DNA from: Bactrocera neohumeralis
Lineage: Eukaryota > Arthropoda > Insecta > Diptera > Tephritidae
Assembly: GCF_024586455.1 (NCBI RefSeq)
Contig: NC_065923.1
Coordinates: forward strand, 67,553,076-67,617,075
Direction of reading: 5' to 3'
Length of the DNA: 64,000 bases
Below the pieces are notes generated by a model. That model saw only the letters and a program-made list of their open reading frames with translations, was not told the origin of the DNA and made no database searches. Both the position numbers and the translations under genes were made by a program. This document shows, in pieces, positions 35,144 to 46,368 of this stretch (position 1 is the stretch's first letter; the number at the start of each line of letters is the position of its first letter).

Positions 35144-36312
35144 TTATATCATTCTTCTTCTTCTTTATTGGCATAGATACCGATTACGCGTAATCTAAAA
35201 AGCAATGATTTCGTTTGCAACTGTACGTAAGGAGCTTGAAATGCCGTCCCACAGTTCCCTTATACCGAGTTTTTGATGAGTGCTCTCAGAGAGCAGGAGT
35301 GCAAGTCGAGTAAAAAATCGTTCGGCTGTCTGTTGTGATTGCAGCTTCTCGACGTCGAACATTCCTTGTGTTTGTTGACGTGCGTTTTTTGCTACACAGA
35401 GGCGGATGCGTTTCCCAGCTGCAACAAGATAGTGGTCCGAGTAGATGTTAGGACCTCGGAGCGTACGCAAGTCTAAAACAGTGAAGACGTGCCTTCCGTC
35501 TTTCACAATATGATCGATCTGGTTGGTGGTTTTTATATCCGGAGACAGCCAGATTGCTTGATGAATTGTCCTATGCTGGAATATAGTACTACAGATAACC
35601 ATATTTCGGGCCCCAGCGAAAGTGATCGACATTGTGGCGGAGGCAGTTCTCATAAGGGCGCTTAAAGCTCTCATAGAAGACATCTTTGGTCATATTGTCC
35701 ATCTCTTCCATCGGGCGTGCGCGCAAATCAGCGATATCTTCAAGAACTTCGCTTTGATGCATATTGCGGCTAGACGTTCATCCACCGGGGTGAATATCAG
35801 TATTCGGCGACGGAGTCTCTCTCCCACCACGAATGCCACAAGGATCTACTTATTTCCGTCGTTGTGCCGTCCATCGCATTTCGTGGACGGCGGTGATGTC
35901 AGCCTTTACTCATAAACCAGCTGCGCAGAGGCACCTTCCCAATTCAGGGCTCGGACAAGCCAGGCGCATGCCCTTAAATCGTAATTCATTTGCCATGGTA
36001 GTCATCAAAAGGCGGCTGGGTCATCCGAGGCTATTATTTGCTTTTACAAGGGGGGCGTTTTTTATGTGGCGGGTCCCAAATCCAGCGCACAACTCTGGGG
36101 AGGGTTTGTTCGTCTTCTCACTTTAGCTCGCGTTCAAATGGATGTTTTTTGGCTACCCAGAGGATACTTGGTCTAAGACCGGAAGTCATGAGCTGCTTGA
36201 GCCATATGTAAAATAATCGCTTCTAGCCACTCCCAAGTGAATGGCACTCAGAGAACTTTCCTCACGTGCGTGAACTTCTACTCATGATTCCATCCTCCCA
36301 TCCTTATATCAT
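35144..36312 (-). mobile_element. Internally deleted RTE LINE with both ends and 9-bp target-site duplication
   Basis: The element runs leftward. Its 5' end (GGAGGATGGA on the minus strand, same terminus as other copies) is near 36298. A 5' UTR follows, then an APE endonuclease in broken frames, then VICSTIFQHRTIHQAIWLSP, NQIDHIVKDGRHVFTVLDLR and GPNIYSDHYLVAAGKRIRL with the catalytic SDH motif. A post-endonuclease segment (MFDVEKLQSQQTAERFFTRL, GIRELWDGISSSLRTVANEI) jumps straight into the LINE 3' terminus ATTACGCGTAATCGGTATCT...AATAAAGAAGAAGAAG. The whole reverse transcriptase is missing. TTATATCAT occurs at 35144-35152 and 36304-36312 as a probable target-site duplication. Confidence 0.88.
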
Positions 36313-36779
36313 CATTGCCTCCAAAAATTATTGTATAAGTGAATCGCCTGCAAACAAAACAGTAGCTTCCAGTTCAAACCCCTGTATGGGTGTTATATAC
36401 TGCATTGAAAAAGCCACTCATATAAATTCCAGCACAACAGAAAGCTCAGTTCATTCAAAAGCAAGCCCAGCCAGGCAACTATCATAGTCTGTCTGGATTA
36501 GTTTCGACTAGTTTGTGAGCAAAACCGAACCACAGCCGATGTAAATTACACCGTTAGGGTCTTCTCTCAACTGCTTAATCTTGAGGAGCTCTTGCAAAAA
36601 GTGGCTACTCTTGAAAAACCATCTATAAAAAAGTTAGAAGCTAAAATCCTCAAATTGATCCATATCCAAAGTGCGTACCACCCGTGAGTAAATAACTGGA
36701 ACACTACAAATTTCAAGTTCCCACCAACCATGCACCACCCACTGTGCCACAATGTGCTGTGATGCTTAAACGCTTGTAC

Positions 36780-38080
36780 GCGATTGTCGATTGTAGTGTA
36801 AAATTATGCGCCTAGACTACTGTGTGTGTTCATAACTCGTGCAGCAACAACCGCTATACGCCTGCTGGTCGGTCGCTCTAGACGAACGGCCCGCGCGCGT
36901 CAGTCCTGTCCGCCCAATTCCACAAACGCAGACGCAACACCGCTGCAGTCTGCCGCGCTGTCTACCCATGGTGTTACAATTATGCATGCAACATGCATTT
37001 TTATGCCACTGCCGCAATTGCAAATCTAATTCAGCCACTCAAGCGCGTCACCAATTTGATTCGCAGATTTATTTACTACGTGCAACAATTTCATTTTTGC
37101 GCTGGCCGCCCCTCACACGCGCATGTTGTTTGTTTTGTTTTTGCCTTTACATTGCTATGCGCCTTTGTTTTTGATTGAATTGAATTTTCCGCTTCGTTTG
37201 TCTGCTGTTGTTGTACAAGTAGCGCGGCGCGCACTCGCTGTGTTTGTTGCTTTTGCTATTCTTTCTACGCCTTCGTTGGCATAAGCGTGCATTGGCGGCG
37301 CACACTTAGCCTACGCGTCGTCCAACGACCCACGTTGCATGCAACCGCAGCACCAGTATCGTGCGCCAGCGGTCGTCTGACACGTTTTGGCGCTGCCGCA
37401 CGAAGCGGCGTGTGGGCGTACGCCGTCGGCATAGCGGTTGACGTTTGTCGTTGTTAATTTTCGTTGCGGTTTTTCGCAAACAGAAATCATTAAAGCGCAG
37501 GACATGCAACAGACACACACATTTGTTGTTGTTGTTGTTCTCCAGCATTTGTTCTGTGCAAATTTAGCTGAAAATTACGCAAAGCGGCTTAAGAACTCAT
37601 TGCAACACGCTTGTACGCCAACACAATGTGGCTTTTGTTGCATGCCTGGCATTTTGTCATAATTGAATTGAGCAGTTGAGCTGCATGCAACAACAGCAAC
37701 AAACACAGTGAAAGTAGTCGTTTGCGGGAATTGAGAAATTTCTGTTTTGCATTCTGCATATTATTTTCTCAGCGGTCAAAAGACTGTAAATTGTCCGAAG
37801 GCATGCAGGCGGGCGCTTTGAGCGCTTGCTCGCGGCGTTTCAGCGCGCAACATACTCGTACATGTTGTGTAAGAACAAAATTCATACATATGTATATCGG
37901 CTTATTATTCTTCGCACAAAGAAATCTCATCAACTGCGCTCGTCCGTTGCGGTTTTAACATATTCTACGCAGACGCCAACGCTGTGACCGCAGTGTGGCA
38001 CGCATCTTGGTGCAGCCAAGCGCCGTTCGGCTGACCGTTCGCACAAAATTCGCTTCCGCATTTCAAGCAAATCATTCGAA
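36780..38080. promoter_or_regulatory. CpG-rich island (candidate promoter/enhancer region)
   Basis: A second abrupt CpG-rich block (CCCGCGCGCGTC near 36890; CGTACGCCGTCGGCATAGCG near 37417; GGCGCGCACTCGCTG near 37225). Open frames on both strands overlap, are Arg/Cys/His-rich, and none shows a domain. TTG/GTT and CAACA runs (37526-37542, 37685-37705) are typical of fly non-coding regulatory DNA. It lies about 7 kb upstream of the RING exon and is a plausible place for an alternative first exon or enhancer; this is inference. Confidence 0.4.
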
Positions 38081-38249
38081 TTTGAATTTTTCATTGTTTC
38101 TTGTTGGGAAAGTATTTTTTAATGGCATTAAGGGAGTTTAGAAGATATTGGAGGCTGTGAGGATGGCAACGATATGTTTATTTTTACGTAGGAAGTTGTT
38201 ATCACTCGGCGATTCGTGTATGCAAATGAGCCTTAGACATCAATACTTC

Positions 38250-38815
38250 TATCAAAAACTGTTTTCATAATCGAACTTATCTACTGGAGCTTTCATTTTA
38301 ATTAAAGCTTTTTCCTTTCTCACAAAAGCTTCTATATCAAGCTTTCACTATAAAATATCCATCCTTGTCAAAGAGCCTAAAACATCAATAATTCTATTTC
38401 TCCATCAATAAGTGATTTCCAACTGGAATTTATCAACTGAAGCTTTCATCTTCACTAAAACTTTATGCCTTCACACAAAACCTTCTTAATCAAGCTTTCA
38501 CTATAAAATATCCATCCCTGTCAAAGAGCCTAAAACATCAATAATTCTATTTTTCCATCAATAAATGATTTGCAACTGCAATTTATCAAGTGGAGCTTTC
38601 ATTTTCACTAAAACTTTTTGCCTTCACACAAAAACTTCTATATCAAGCTTTTCTGTAAAATATTCATCCGAAGAGCCTAAAACATCAATAATTCAATTTT
38701 TCTCTCAAAAACTGATTTCCAACTGGAATTTATCAACTGGAGCTTTCGTTTTCACTAAAATATTTTCCTTTCTCACAAAAGCTTCTATATCAAGCTTTCA
38801 GTATAAAGGTTATAT
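38250..38815. repeat. Tandem array 1, unit about 150 bp, about 3.5 copies
   Basis: ACTGGAGCTTTCATTTTAAT-type starts lie at about 38283, 38437, 38589 and 38736, giving periods of roughly 154, 152 and 147. Each unit holds TATATCAAGCTTTCACTATA, ATCCATCC.TGTCAAAGAGCC and TAAAACATCAATAATTCTAT. Similarity between units is high. An open frame on the plus strand at 38565-38918 runs through it, but is not preserved in the other units and looks incidental. Confidence 0.92.
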
Positions 38816-39454
38816 TATTTTGGATTTACTTCAATTTTCTGCAAAATACTTTTCCTGTTCTATAATAACAGTGAAAAAGTCTAATAGATATAAATTGAGG
38901 CTATGGATGCTCAGTTAGTATTGTATCAGAACTTTCATGTTGTCTGGCATGTTACCTCATTTTGTTGAAAGGCGATGAATAAAACTTACTTTGGTCTACA
39001 AAAAAAAATTTACCAATTAAGTAAGACACCCAGTTATATAGTAACTTTTGATGAAGACAGAGCCTTTCGATGTTCAAATAATGATTTAGTTATAAGTGTA
39101 AATCTTTTGAAGACAAATATTTGTTATAAACCATGAGCGAGGTTTGAATGCTTTCAAATGTTTGTAAAGCTTCCGTGCAAATTCCAATTTTCTCTTACAA
39201 AATTTACTTTCATTGGATTCATTAAATTAATGAATAATTAAACTGGTTCGCGTTTTATTCTTTAACCTGTCTCTTCGAACTTTTGCTTTGCTTAGCTAAC
39301 CAATTGAATCAATGAAGCTTCTTATCTCAAATGTTTTAATAGGATCAAAATTGTCAACTCACTCACAGTGTTTGTTAAGAAAATTTCATAATTAAATTTG
39401 CGATGACCAACAATTGCCATCATTAAATTCTGAAACTCAAAAGCTCGATACATT

Positions 39455-39915
39455 TTCTAATGAAAAACTTTGTTTTTTGGCAAATTGGATTCAGTTATTG
39501 GCTGACATACTCTGAATTAATATGCCACCTTTTTTTCTTTTTCATTTCAACGTCAAAAAATGGGAGCTTTCCCTTGAGCTTTCACGTGCAATTAAGCTTT
39601 AACTTTTTTTATTTAGAGAAATTTCTTATTATGCCAGTTATTGACTTTTTTTTGCAAATTAGATTCAGTTCTTGACTGGCATACTCTGAATTAATAAACC
39701 GCCTTTTTTACTTTTTCATTTCTAGATAAAAAAACGCGAGCTTTCACTTGAGCTTTCACGTGAAATTAAGCTTCAACTTTTTTTATTTAGAGAACTTTCT
39801 CACATACATTCTTTTTTAATATTTTATTTCGGCATCGAAAAATGCGAGCTTTCACTTCAGCTTTCCCGTTCAATTACCTAAGCTTTAACTTTTTGTTATT
39901 TAAAGAACTTAATTA
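39455..39915. repeat. Tandem array 2, unit about 175-180 bp, about 2.5 copies
   Basis: GCAAATTGGATTCAGTTATT near 39478 and GCAAATTAGATTCAGTTCTT near 39654 open two units. Each contains CATACTCTGAATTAATA, GAGCTTTC.CTTGAGCTTTC, ATTAAGCTT.AACTTTTTTT and ATTTAGAGAA. A third partial unit follows at about 39805-39910. It shares the GAGCTTTCA word with array 1 but otherwise has different text. Confidence 0.85.
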
Positions 39916-40139
39916 CATACTACGAAATTTATTGCTTACTACAGGTGTGATTAGTTCAAAAATATGGTGCTTTTAAATAGTTTTCTCTTCATTTTTAAGA
40001 TTTAAGCTTTCACCATAAAACGAAATTAAACATATTAATTATTCCTGTAAAAGAAAACTGAAGCTAGATAGGAAAATTTAATATGCCTGCAGTACAAAAA
40101 GTTTCAAAAAATTTGGAGTACTAGGATAAAAATTTTAAT

Positions 40140-40565
40140 GTTTTAAAAAGCTCAACACTCTCATCTCGAATTTCGAAAAATGTCTAATGTTAGAAAAAAT
40201 TATATAACAAGGGCTCAACACCCTCATATTTCAATTTTTAAAAAATTTCGATTACTACAAAAAGCTTTTACGAAAGCTCATCACTCCCATCTCTAAATTT
40301 CGAAAAATTTCTAATGTTAGAAAAAATTATATAACAAAGGCTCAACACCCTCATATTTAAATTTAAAAAAAAATTCGTTTACTACAAAAAGCTTTTACGA
40401 AAGCTCATCACTCTCATCTCTAAATTCCAAAAATTTCTAGTGTTAGATAAACTACTATTAATATACAAAGGCTCAACATCCTCATCTCTAAATTTTCATA
40501 AATTCCTAGTACTCGAAAAAAAGCTTCACCAAAAGCTCAACACCTCCCTCTCTAAATTTTATTGT
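40140..40565. repeat. Tandem array 3, unit about 127 bp, about 3 copies
   Basis: GCTCAACACTCTCATCTCGA-type starts lie near 40150, 40276, 40403 and 40532. Each unit is itself dimeric, with a second GGCTCAACACCCTCATATTT half. TTTCTAATGTTAGAAAAAAT and ACTACAAAAAGCTTTTACGA mark the two halves. Copies are close to each other, implying recent amplification. Confidence 0.92.
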
Positions 40566-42320
40566 CAAATAAAATGTGGAATCAAAATTGACAGATGTTG
40601 AAGTTTTTATGCGCAATTCTTTCAAAAAGCAAAAATCGCGCCCTAAACGTTGCATAATACTGCCATTTACATAAATGCCCACCAACAGCAGTGGGTGGGA
40701 AACCTTAACCTTCCAGCATAATTCAGCGCATTCGCAATAAAACCCGCATAAATGACATTTACAGACCATAAGCGACACTCGCAGACGCAGACGCAGTCAC
40801 AGACAAAGCCTCAGACACAGCTGCCTGCTATTTGCCAAGCTGTTATCTACCCACGCAATTGCACTTGTGCCACCAACAACAACAATAGCAACAAAAGCAC
40901 GCGAAATACAATGAAACAGCAATTGCCTGGAAGGCTTTGAAGGCTTTTAAAAAACATTACAATCAGCAAATCGACTTGGCAATGTTCTGCCCTGTGGTGG
41001 CGTGTCTGCGACGGTGCACAAATCAGCGGATGCAAACGTTGCGCACACGCGCTGATATTTTAAAACGCCAAAAAAATGCTGCAAAAATTACAGCAAGCAA
41101 AAAAAAAATGAAAAAAAGAAAAAAATTGAAAAATTGCTTTTTTGCAAAAAAAATATTTTCGAGTGGGTTGTTTGGTGGTTGCGTTGCGCTTTGGTACGCG
41201 TCCGGTTGCGACGCTGCGCATGGCATATGGCACGCATGCGCTGCAACACAGCGACTAAAGCAGTTTTCTGAATGAACTTTGTTGCTGCGCTGCGTTAGCT
41301 GAAAATCGTGCGAGTGTGGGTTTCATTCATGCAAAGCCACTCGAGAAAAATTCACAAAATATAAAAAAAATATATTTAACACCAATAATGCAATGCGTTT
41401 TGTAACCGCACTTATGTATATACATATGTATATACATACATATATATATATATATTTCTGAAATGCATTTCCAAATTATATTTCCTGTGCTACGCGCATT
41501 CAAATTTGCAAAACCAAAGAAAAAACGGCTTGGGGTTACCAGGTTGTGGGTATGCTTGTACTCTTACAAATATAAGTGACTGCTTTGCTAAGGCTCCTGT
41601 GATAGTTGGTTTCATATATACATATGTACATGCACTAATACATACTTACAAGTATATCGCTTGCATAAATATTTTTTAGTGCCTCTTTTTATTCCTTGAA
41701 GAATTGTGTGGGCCGCAGAACATGCGCTTCGCCAACCGGTTGTCTATGTGCGCAAAAAGAAAAATTGCAAAATAAATAAAAATAAACACAAAACAGCATA
41801 ACAACAACAATAAAAATTAAATTAAACCAGCAAAATTGCACAAAAAATTGCGCGAAGTCAAAAAGTCTGGCTGCAAAAGTCGCCGGTGTTTAATTTTATA
41901 TATTGCTTTTGTTTTTTTTTTGTTTTTGCATGCTGAATTGCATTTCTTGCGCAGTCTTCGAGTGCAGCGTTGTTAGGCAACCCACTTAAAATGCACATAT
42001 TTACCAATATTTTTATTTTATTCGAGTTTTTTTTTCAAATCAGTTGGCTTTTTATACATTTTGCTCCATGGCCTGAGCATTTGTGGATATTTGTGACTTT
42101 TTCAACTTCTTAGGAAGTTTGAATTTGCATTTAAATGCGTGACTTTTGGGCGGAAAAAAGTAGTACTAGATATTTGAATAAGTCCATTTCCGCTCGTGAA
42201 AAGTCACACAGTTGGCTAAGGAAGTGGCACAGTGGCGCAGATATTAATAAGAGCGAAGAATTTTTTTTAAAGAGAACCAAAATTTAAGCTTATTCAATAT
42301 CCTATCAAGGCTAAAAGAAA
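40566..42320. other. Unassigned DNA with CpG-rich patches and microsatellites
   Basis: 40680-41340 is richer in G+C, with CAG/CAA-type words near 40790-40910 and GCGTTGCGCTTTGGTACGCG near 41180. A 62-codon frame at 40752-40940 (Thr/Gln/Asn-rich) lacks a splice donor and is not called. TATACATA-type microsatellites lie at 41415-41455 and 41610-41660. Confidence 0.45.
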
Positions 42321-42321
42321 G

Positions 42322-43248
42322 TACAAGGTCTGTCGCAAAAGAAACAGAACTTTTTAAATATAACTGTTTCTGGTGGCGCCACCTATTGGTGGGTATATGA
42401 AATAAAAAGTTTGATCTCTTGTTGACATTTCGTAAAAATTTTAGGACAATTGGATAACTACAATGTTATCGATCAAAAAGTAACAGCAGCTTTTGGTCAT
42501 CGGTCGTAAAATGCAAAGAGCAAATATTAAATTTTGTTTTAAACTTGGGAAAACGTTTACTGAAACATTTCAAATGATGAAAAAAGTTTATGGTGATCAG
42601 TGCCTATCCCGTAGTAAAGTGCATGAGTGGTTTAAGCGATTCCAAGAAGGTCGTGAGGACCACTGTGACGATCAGAAGTCGGTCGTCTTCAGAAGTCAAA
42701 AATAAAGACAATGCTGATTTGTTTTTACGATTGCGAGGGTATTGTACACCGAGAGTTCGTCCCACCTGGCCAAACGATTAATGCTGTGTTTTACCTTGGT
42801 GTTATGAAGCGTCTTTTGTCACGCATTCGTCGTGCTCGACCACAATACCGTGAGGCAGGGTCCTGGCGCCTGTTGCAGGATAATGCGCCGTGTCATCGGT
42901 CGACGCTTGTCACTGATTTTTAGACAAAAAACTCCATATTAACCATTAATCACTCACCCTACTCACCTGATCTGGCACCCTGTGATTTTTACCTATTTGG
43001 AAAACTTCATTTGCCCATGAAAGACACTGGTTTCAGGACATTTTAGCTATCCAAAAGGCGACGACCGATATTCTCAAGAGCATTCCGAAAAATGACCTTA
43101 AACACTCATTTGAAATGCTAATTGACCGGACTAATCGCTGTATCGAAGCACAAGGAACCTACTTTGAATAAAAAAATATAACTTTTGAAAAATATTAATT
43201 TTTTGTTGTTTTTTTAACAGTCCTGTTTCTTTTGCGACAGACCTTGTA
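42322..43248 (+). mobile_element. Mariner (D,D34D) with intact ends and internal deletion
   Basis: The element spans 42324-43246 between TA duplications (42322-42323, 43247-43248). Terminal inverted repeats of about 28 bases begin CAAGGTCTGTCGCAAAAGAA and differ at about one base. The plus strand reads NIKFCFKLGKTFTETFQMMK and CLSRSKVHEWFKRFQEGRED (DNA-binding domain). A deletion removes the linker and first catalytic Asp. Then come CFYDCEGIVHREFVPPGQTI, WRLLQDNAPCHRSTLVTDF and SPYSPDLAPCDFYLFGKLHL. Exactly 34 residues separate the second and third Asp, counting one in-frame TAG. It is dead as a gene, but the ends look able to be mobilised. Confidence 0.95.
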
Positions 43249-43374
43249 TTATTTACTTCCTAACCGAGGAGATTCAAAAACATTTACGATTATGTTAGGC
43301 TAGTCAGGTGAGCTCATGAGCCACGCAGAGACTAGTTTTGGTTCTTAGCGTTGGCAGACGGAGTGCCATTATGT

Positions 43375-44300
43375 GGTTCATGAGAAGTAGTCAACCTTCA
43401 GGATTTCAGGCTCTGCGGCTTGACTATAGATACCTCTTTTAGTGTCTGATACCATAGTACTACCGAATATTTGAAGTGTTACCTTGCTAATGCGGAACAA
43501 ATGCACAAGAAAAGCTCTATTGTTTCCCAGTTGCTTTGCTCTTAGCATTTGGTGAAGTTGATAAGAAGTAGTCATCCTTCAGGATACCACCAACGTTTGA
43601 TGTGAATTTCAATAGATTCTTCGGCCTGACTATCGATATCTCCTCCATTGTCTTATACTATGGGATAACCGAATATTTTAGCGTTGCCTTGCTATTGCGG
43701 GACAAGTCCACAAGAAAAGCTCCATTGTTTCCCTGATGCCTTGCTCGTAACATTTACTGAAGCCCATTCTGCGGGCATGTGGCGCCACAGACTGTGATCA
43801 ATGAATGTTCCAATCATGTTCTTACAGTCTCTTCTTTCAAGAGTGAGCAGGAACTTTGTGTCTTTTTTTTTTGTTTTTTGCATCCCTAGAATTTTAACCT
43901 TCCTTGCCATCGTGGTAAAGACAATGCATGGATTTACCAATGTCGGTCGTTCGTTATCATCATTCTTTCTTGACAATATCTATCGCTATCTCATTGCCAA
44001 CGATGCCTTTGTAACATTGCCATCCATTAGAAGTAAAGTCGCTTGTTCCTAGCGACACTTTCAAGTGCTGCCCGGTTTCCCCAACATACTACTGGCCGAT
44101 ATGCGAAACGGGGTTACTGCCTTGACTGCTGTTCACGAAGCTGCTAACTCTGTAGTTGCCTGCTAATGCATTAAAGACTAGCTTTGCGTCTTTCCTAAGA
44201 ACAAAAAGCTGTGCTCGAAATATACTGCAGAGCTCCGGCAGCTTAAAGTCATGTCTTATGCCTAACTCTGAACAACAATCGTTGTGATTTACGTGAGTAC
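43375..44300 (-). mobile_element. LINE relic: RNase H-like domain and C-terminus, with 200-bp tandem duplication
   Basis: On the minus strand, FKLPELCSIFRAQLFVL (about 44250-44190) resembles the 'CSVFQAE' segment of RNase H domains in I/R1-type LINEs. TLERRDCKNMIGTFIDHSLW (about 43870) and ETIELFLCICSALAR (about 43520) resemble the 'H..FLC.CPAL' zinc-knuckle tail. Frames are broken throughout. The C-terminal piece is duplicated: 43381-43573 and about 43567-43770 share AAGTAGTC..CCTTCAGGAT, TACCGAATATTT and CACAAGAAAAGCTC.ATTGTT. Family placement is from motif resemblance only. Confidence 0.6.
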
Positions 44301-44941
44301 CTGCCGTCGACGGCCTAACCTCACGGTGCTTAAAAGCACATAGATCATAATAATGTGTTGATCAGCGTCCCAAATAATACATGCTTTTTGCAATTATTTT
44401 TTTGGTTCCAATTGTTCAGGTGGAAGGAAAACCTCTTCCACCTTGGTCGAGTTAGATACAGATTCTCTGCTGTGCTGTGGATCCGACACCCGGCTGCAGT
44501 GCAACTCCACACCGAATTGAATTTTCAAATCTACCTGCCCTTAAGTTTAAACCACAGCTTACCGCGAATCCCACCAAAGGGCCAAACCCAATAAGCAGAT
44601 TGGAGCTGTGGAACAACAAATGTCTTTTCAGTAAAAGGAAGCTCATTCAAAGTCTATATCAGCTGAAGCTGAGTATTATAGCACTATTTCTGACAAGACT
44701 CTGCTGATATTTCGAGGCAAGACATAGCGCATATTGGATTTTAGTCGATTCTGTGTTCTTTAAAAGAGATATTATTTACCCTTTTGGTCTATTTTTTCAT
44801 CTCTTCACTTCTTTCATGCTCACCTTCGTCTCCACCTTAGAACTTTAGAGTTAACTGCAAAAACTGTTATTAAGTATAATATTTAAAACCTTTAATTAAA
44901 AAAACATATTTTAATTAACTGCTTTCTTCGTCTACTTACAG
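44301..44941. other. Intron sequence immediately upstream of the RING exon
   Basis: Includes an unrecognised G+C-richer patch at 44405-44640. The last bases, TTCTTCGTCTACTTACAG (ending at 44941), form a normal pyrimidine tract and AG acceptor for the exon starting at 44942. Confidence 0.55.
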
Positions 44942-45130
44942 ATCTCCAATCGATTCGTCGTTTATTGGAGCACGACAGCAGCGGTACGATATGCCCCAGT
45001 TGTCGCATCTCTTTCGACAAGGGCAAACGCCGGAAATTGATCGATACCTGTGGTCATGAGCGTTGCTATTCGTGTATGTTTCGTAACGATCAGTGTCCGA
45101 TGTGTATGAACAGTAATAGTTCATTGAAGG
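44942..45130 (+). CDS. rols: Internal coding exon with C3HC4 RING finger (candidate rolling pebbles/antisocial)
   Basis: The exon follows TCTACTTACAG and ends before GTGAGTATA. It opens with two bases (AT) finishing a split codon, then LQSIRRLLEHDSSG, then the RING: CPSC, 15 residues, CGH, ERC, YSC, six residues, CPMC. All eight zinc ligands are present (C-x2-C-x15-C-x-H-x2-C-x2-C-x6-C-x2-C). The core LIDTCGHERCYSCMF is free of stops or indels, unlike every transposon nearby, which signals selection. It ends MNSNSSLK plus one base. RING fingers mostly act as E3 ubiquitin-ligase or scaffold modules. I recall the RING of fly Rols/Antisocial, a cytoplasmic adaptor with ankyrin and TPR repeats needed for myoblast fusion, as close. 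No ankyrin or TPR exon lies here, so I put the gene name at about even odds. Earlier exons must lie upstream. Confidence 0.85.
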
Positions 45131-46001
45131 GTGAGTATAATAAACGAAAATATTTATTTATTAAGCTTTCGTTTGAAAAAAAGAAGAAGATGGATTAGAG
45201 ATAGAAAAAGAATAGAATGTGCTTAATAACACTGAACAACAAAATTAGAATTTTTCGAAAATAATAATGGTTCGACTAACATCTCTGATAAAGTAGTTCA
45301 AAGTAAGCCACGCGCTTATTAGAGTTCTGATCTCTCCTAAGTACAATTTATACCGTATTGTTGCTAAATATTTCTATAAAACTATAGATACATTCTAATC
45401 GTAGAGAGGACCAAAAAAAACTGTTCTGTTTTATACGAAATTTTCTCTTAATTACTACTTTCTTCTTTTATTGTTCCTTCAACCTTCACCTCCAATTACA
45501 CTTCGGCACACTTTATACTCGTCTTCCGCAAACCATTCGAATTTTGTTTCATCTTAACTGTCGTTTAGTTTTCTTTACTCTTGTCATTTCGTTTATTTGT
45601 TGTTTTCTATGCCATAAAGATTAACTTAACTCTAGATTTACAACCACTTTTTGTAAAAGTAGGTGTATACGGTTTTATTGCTGACGGAAATCATTTGCCA
45701 CCACCAACAAATCTTAAATCAGTTGCAACAGCCATTAAATGTCAACAACACCTTTCTCTTGCGCGGCTATAAAAATCTTCCAAGCTTTGACTAAGCATTA
45801 GCTGAAGCTATGGCGCATAGATGTTAGTTTAGAGCAAGTGTAATCATAATATTGCGACTAGGGTTTGGTTTTTATTTGTATGTTTTCTTTTCAAACAAAT
45901 TTATTGCTCGCTCTCTAATTTTCTTTTCATTTGAAAGGAAAACTGAGGGTCATAAATATTTTTTGTAATAATTAGTTATTGTTTTCGTTCCGAAACAAAT
46001 T

Positions 46002-46368
46002 CGAATAGTACAAACTATTGCCTTATCAAGCTTGAGAGTTGGAATCAATTGTAGAATATCCTCGTAAAACAAGCCTTCAATGAACTACTTGAAATGTGGC
46101 AACATAGCACAAATGAGTATTTTCAGAACGTTCCTCTGCCTAATAAAAATATTGAGATATGGTTTCTGCAATGCTCCGAATAGTACAAACTATTGCCTAA
46201 TCAAGGCTGAAATTTGGATAGTATTCAGAATTAATTGTTGAGTATCCTCGTACAACACTCCTTCAATGAATCACTTGAAATGTGACAACATAGCATAAGG
46301 AAGAACTTTCAGATCGTTAATTTGCCTAATAAAAATATCGAGATATTGGTTTCCTCAGTACTTTTAGT
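46002..46368. repeat. Tandem duplication, unit about 180 bp, two copies
   Basis: CGAATAGTACAAACTATTGC opens copies at about 46002 and 46177. Shared blocks follow in order: GAGTATCCTCGTA.AACA, CCTTCAATGAA..ACTTGAAA, ACAACATAGCA and TTTGCCTAATAAAAATAT then GAGATAT. Many substitutions and small indels separate the copies. It lies within the intron. Confidence 0.88.

Noticed and set aside
38565..38918. 117-codon frame across tandem array 1
   Set aside because: The frame is not preserved in the other repeat units and contains only Ser/Phe/Thr low-complexity text.
40752..40940. ATG-initiated Gln/Thr/Asn-rich frame that could be a first coding exon
   Set aside because: No GT donor near its end keeps the frame, and the composition comes from CAG/CAA and CAGAC repeats. 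No support beyond an ATG.
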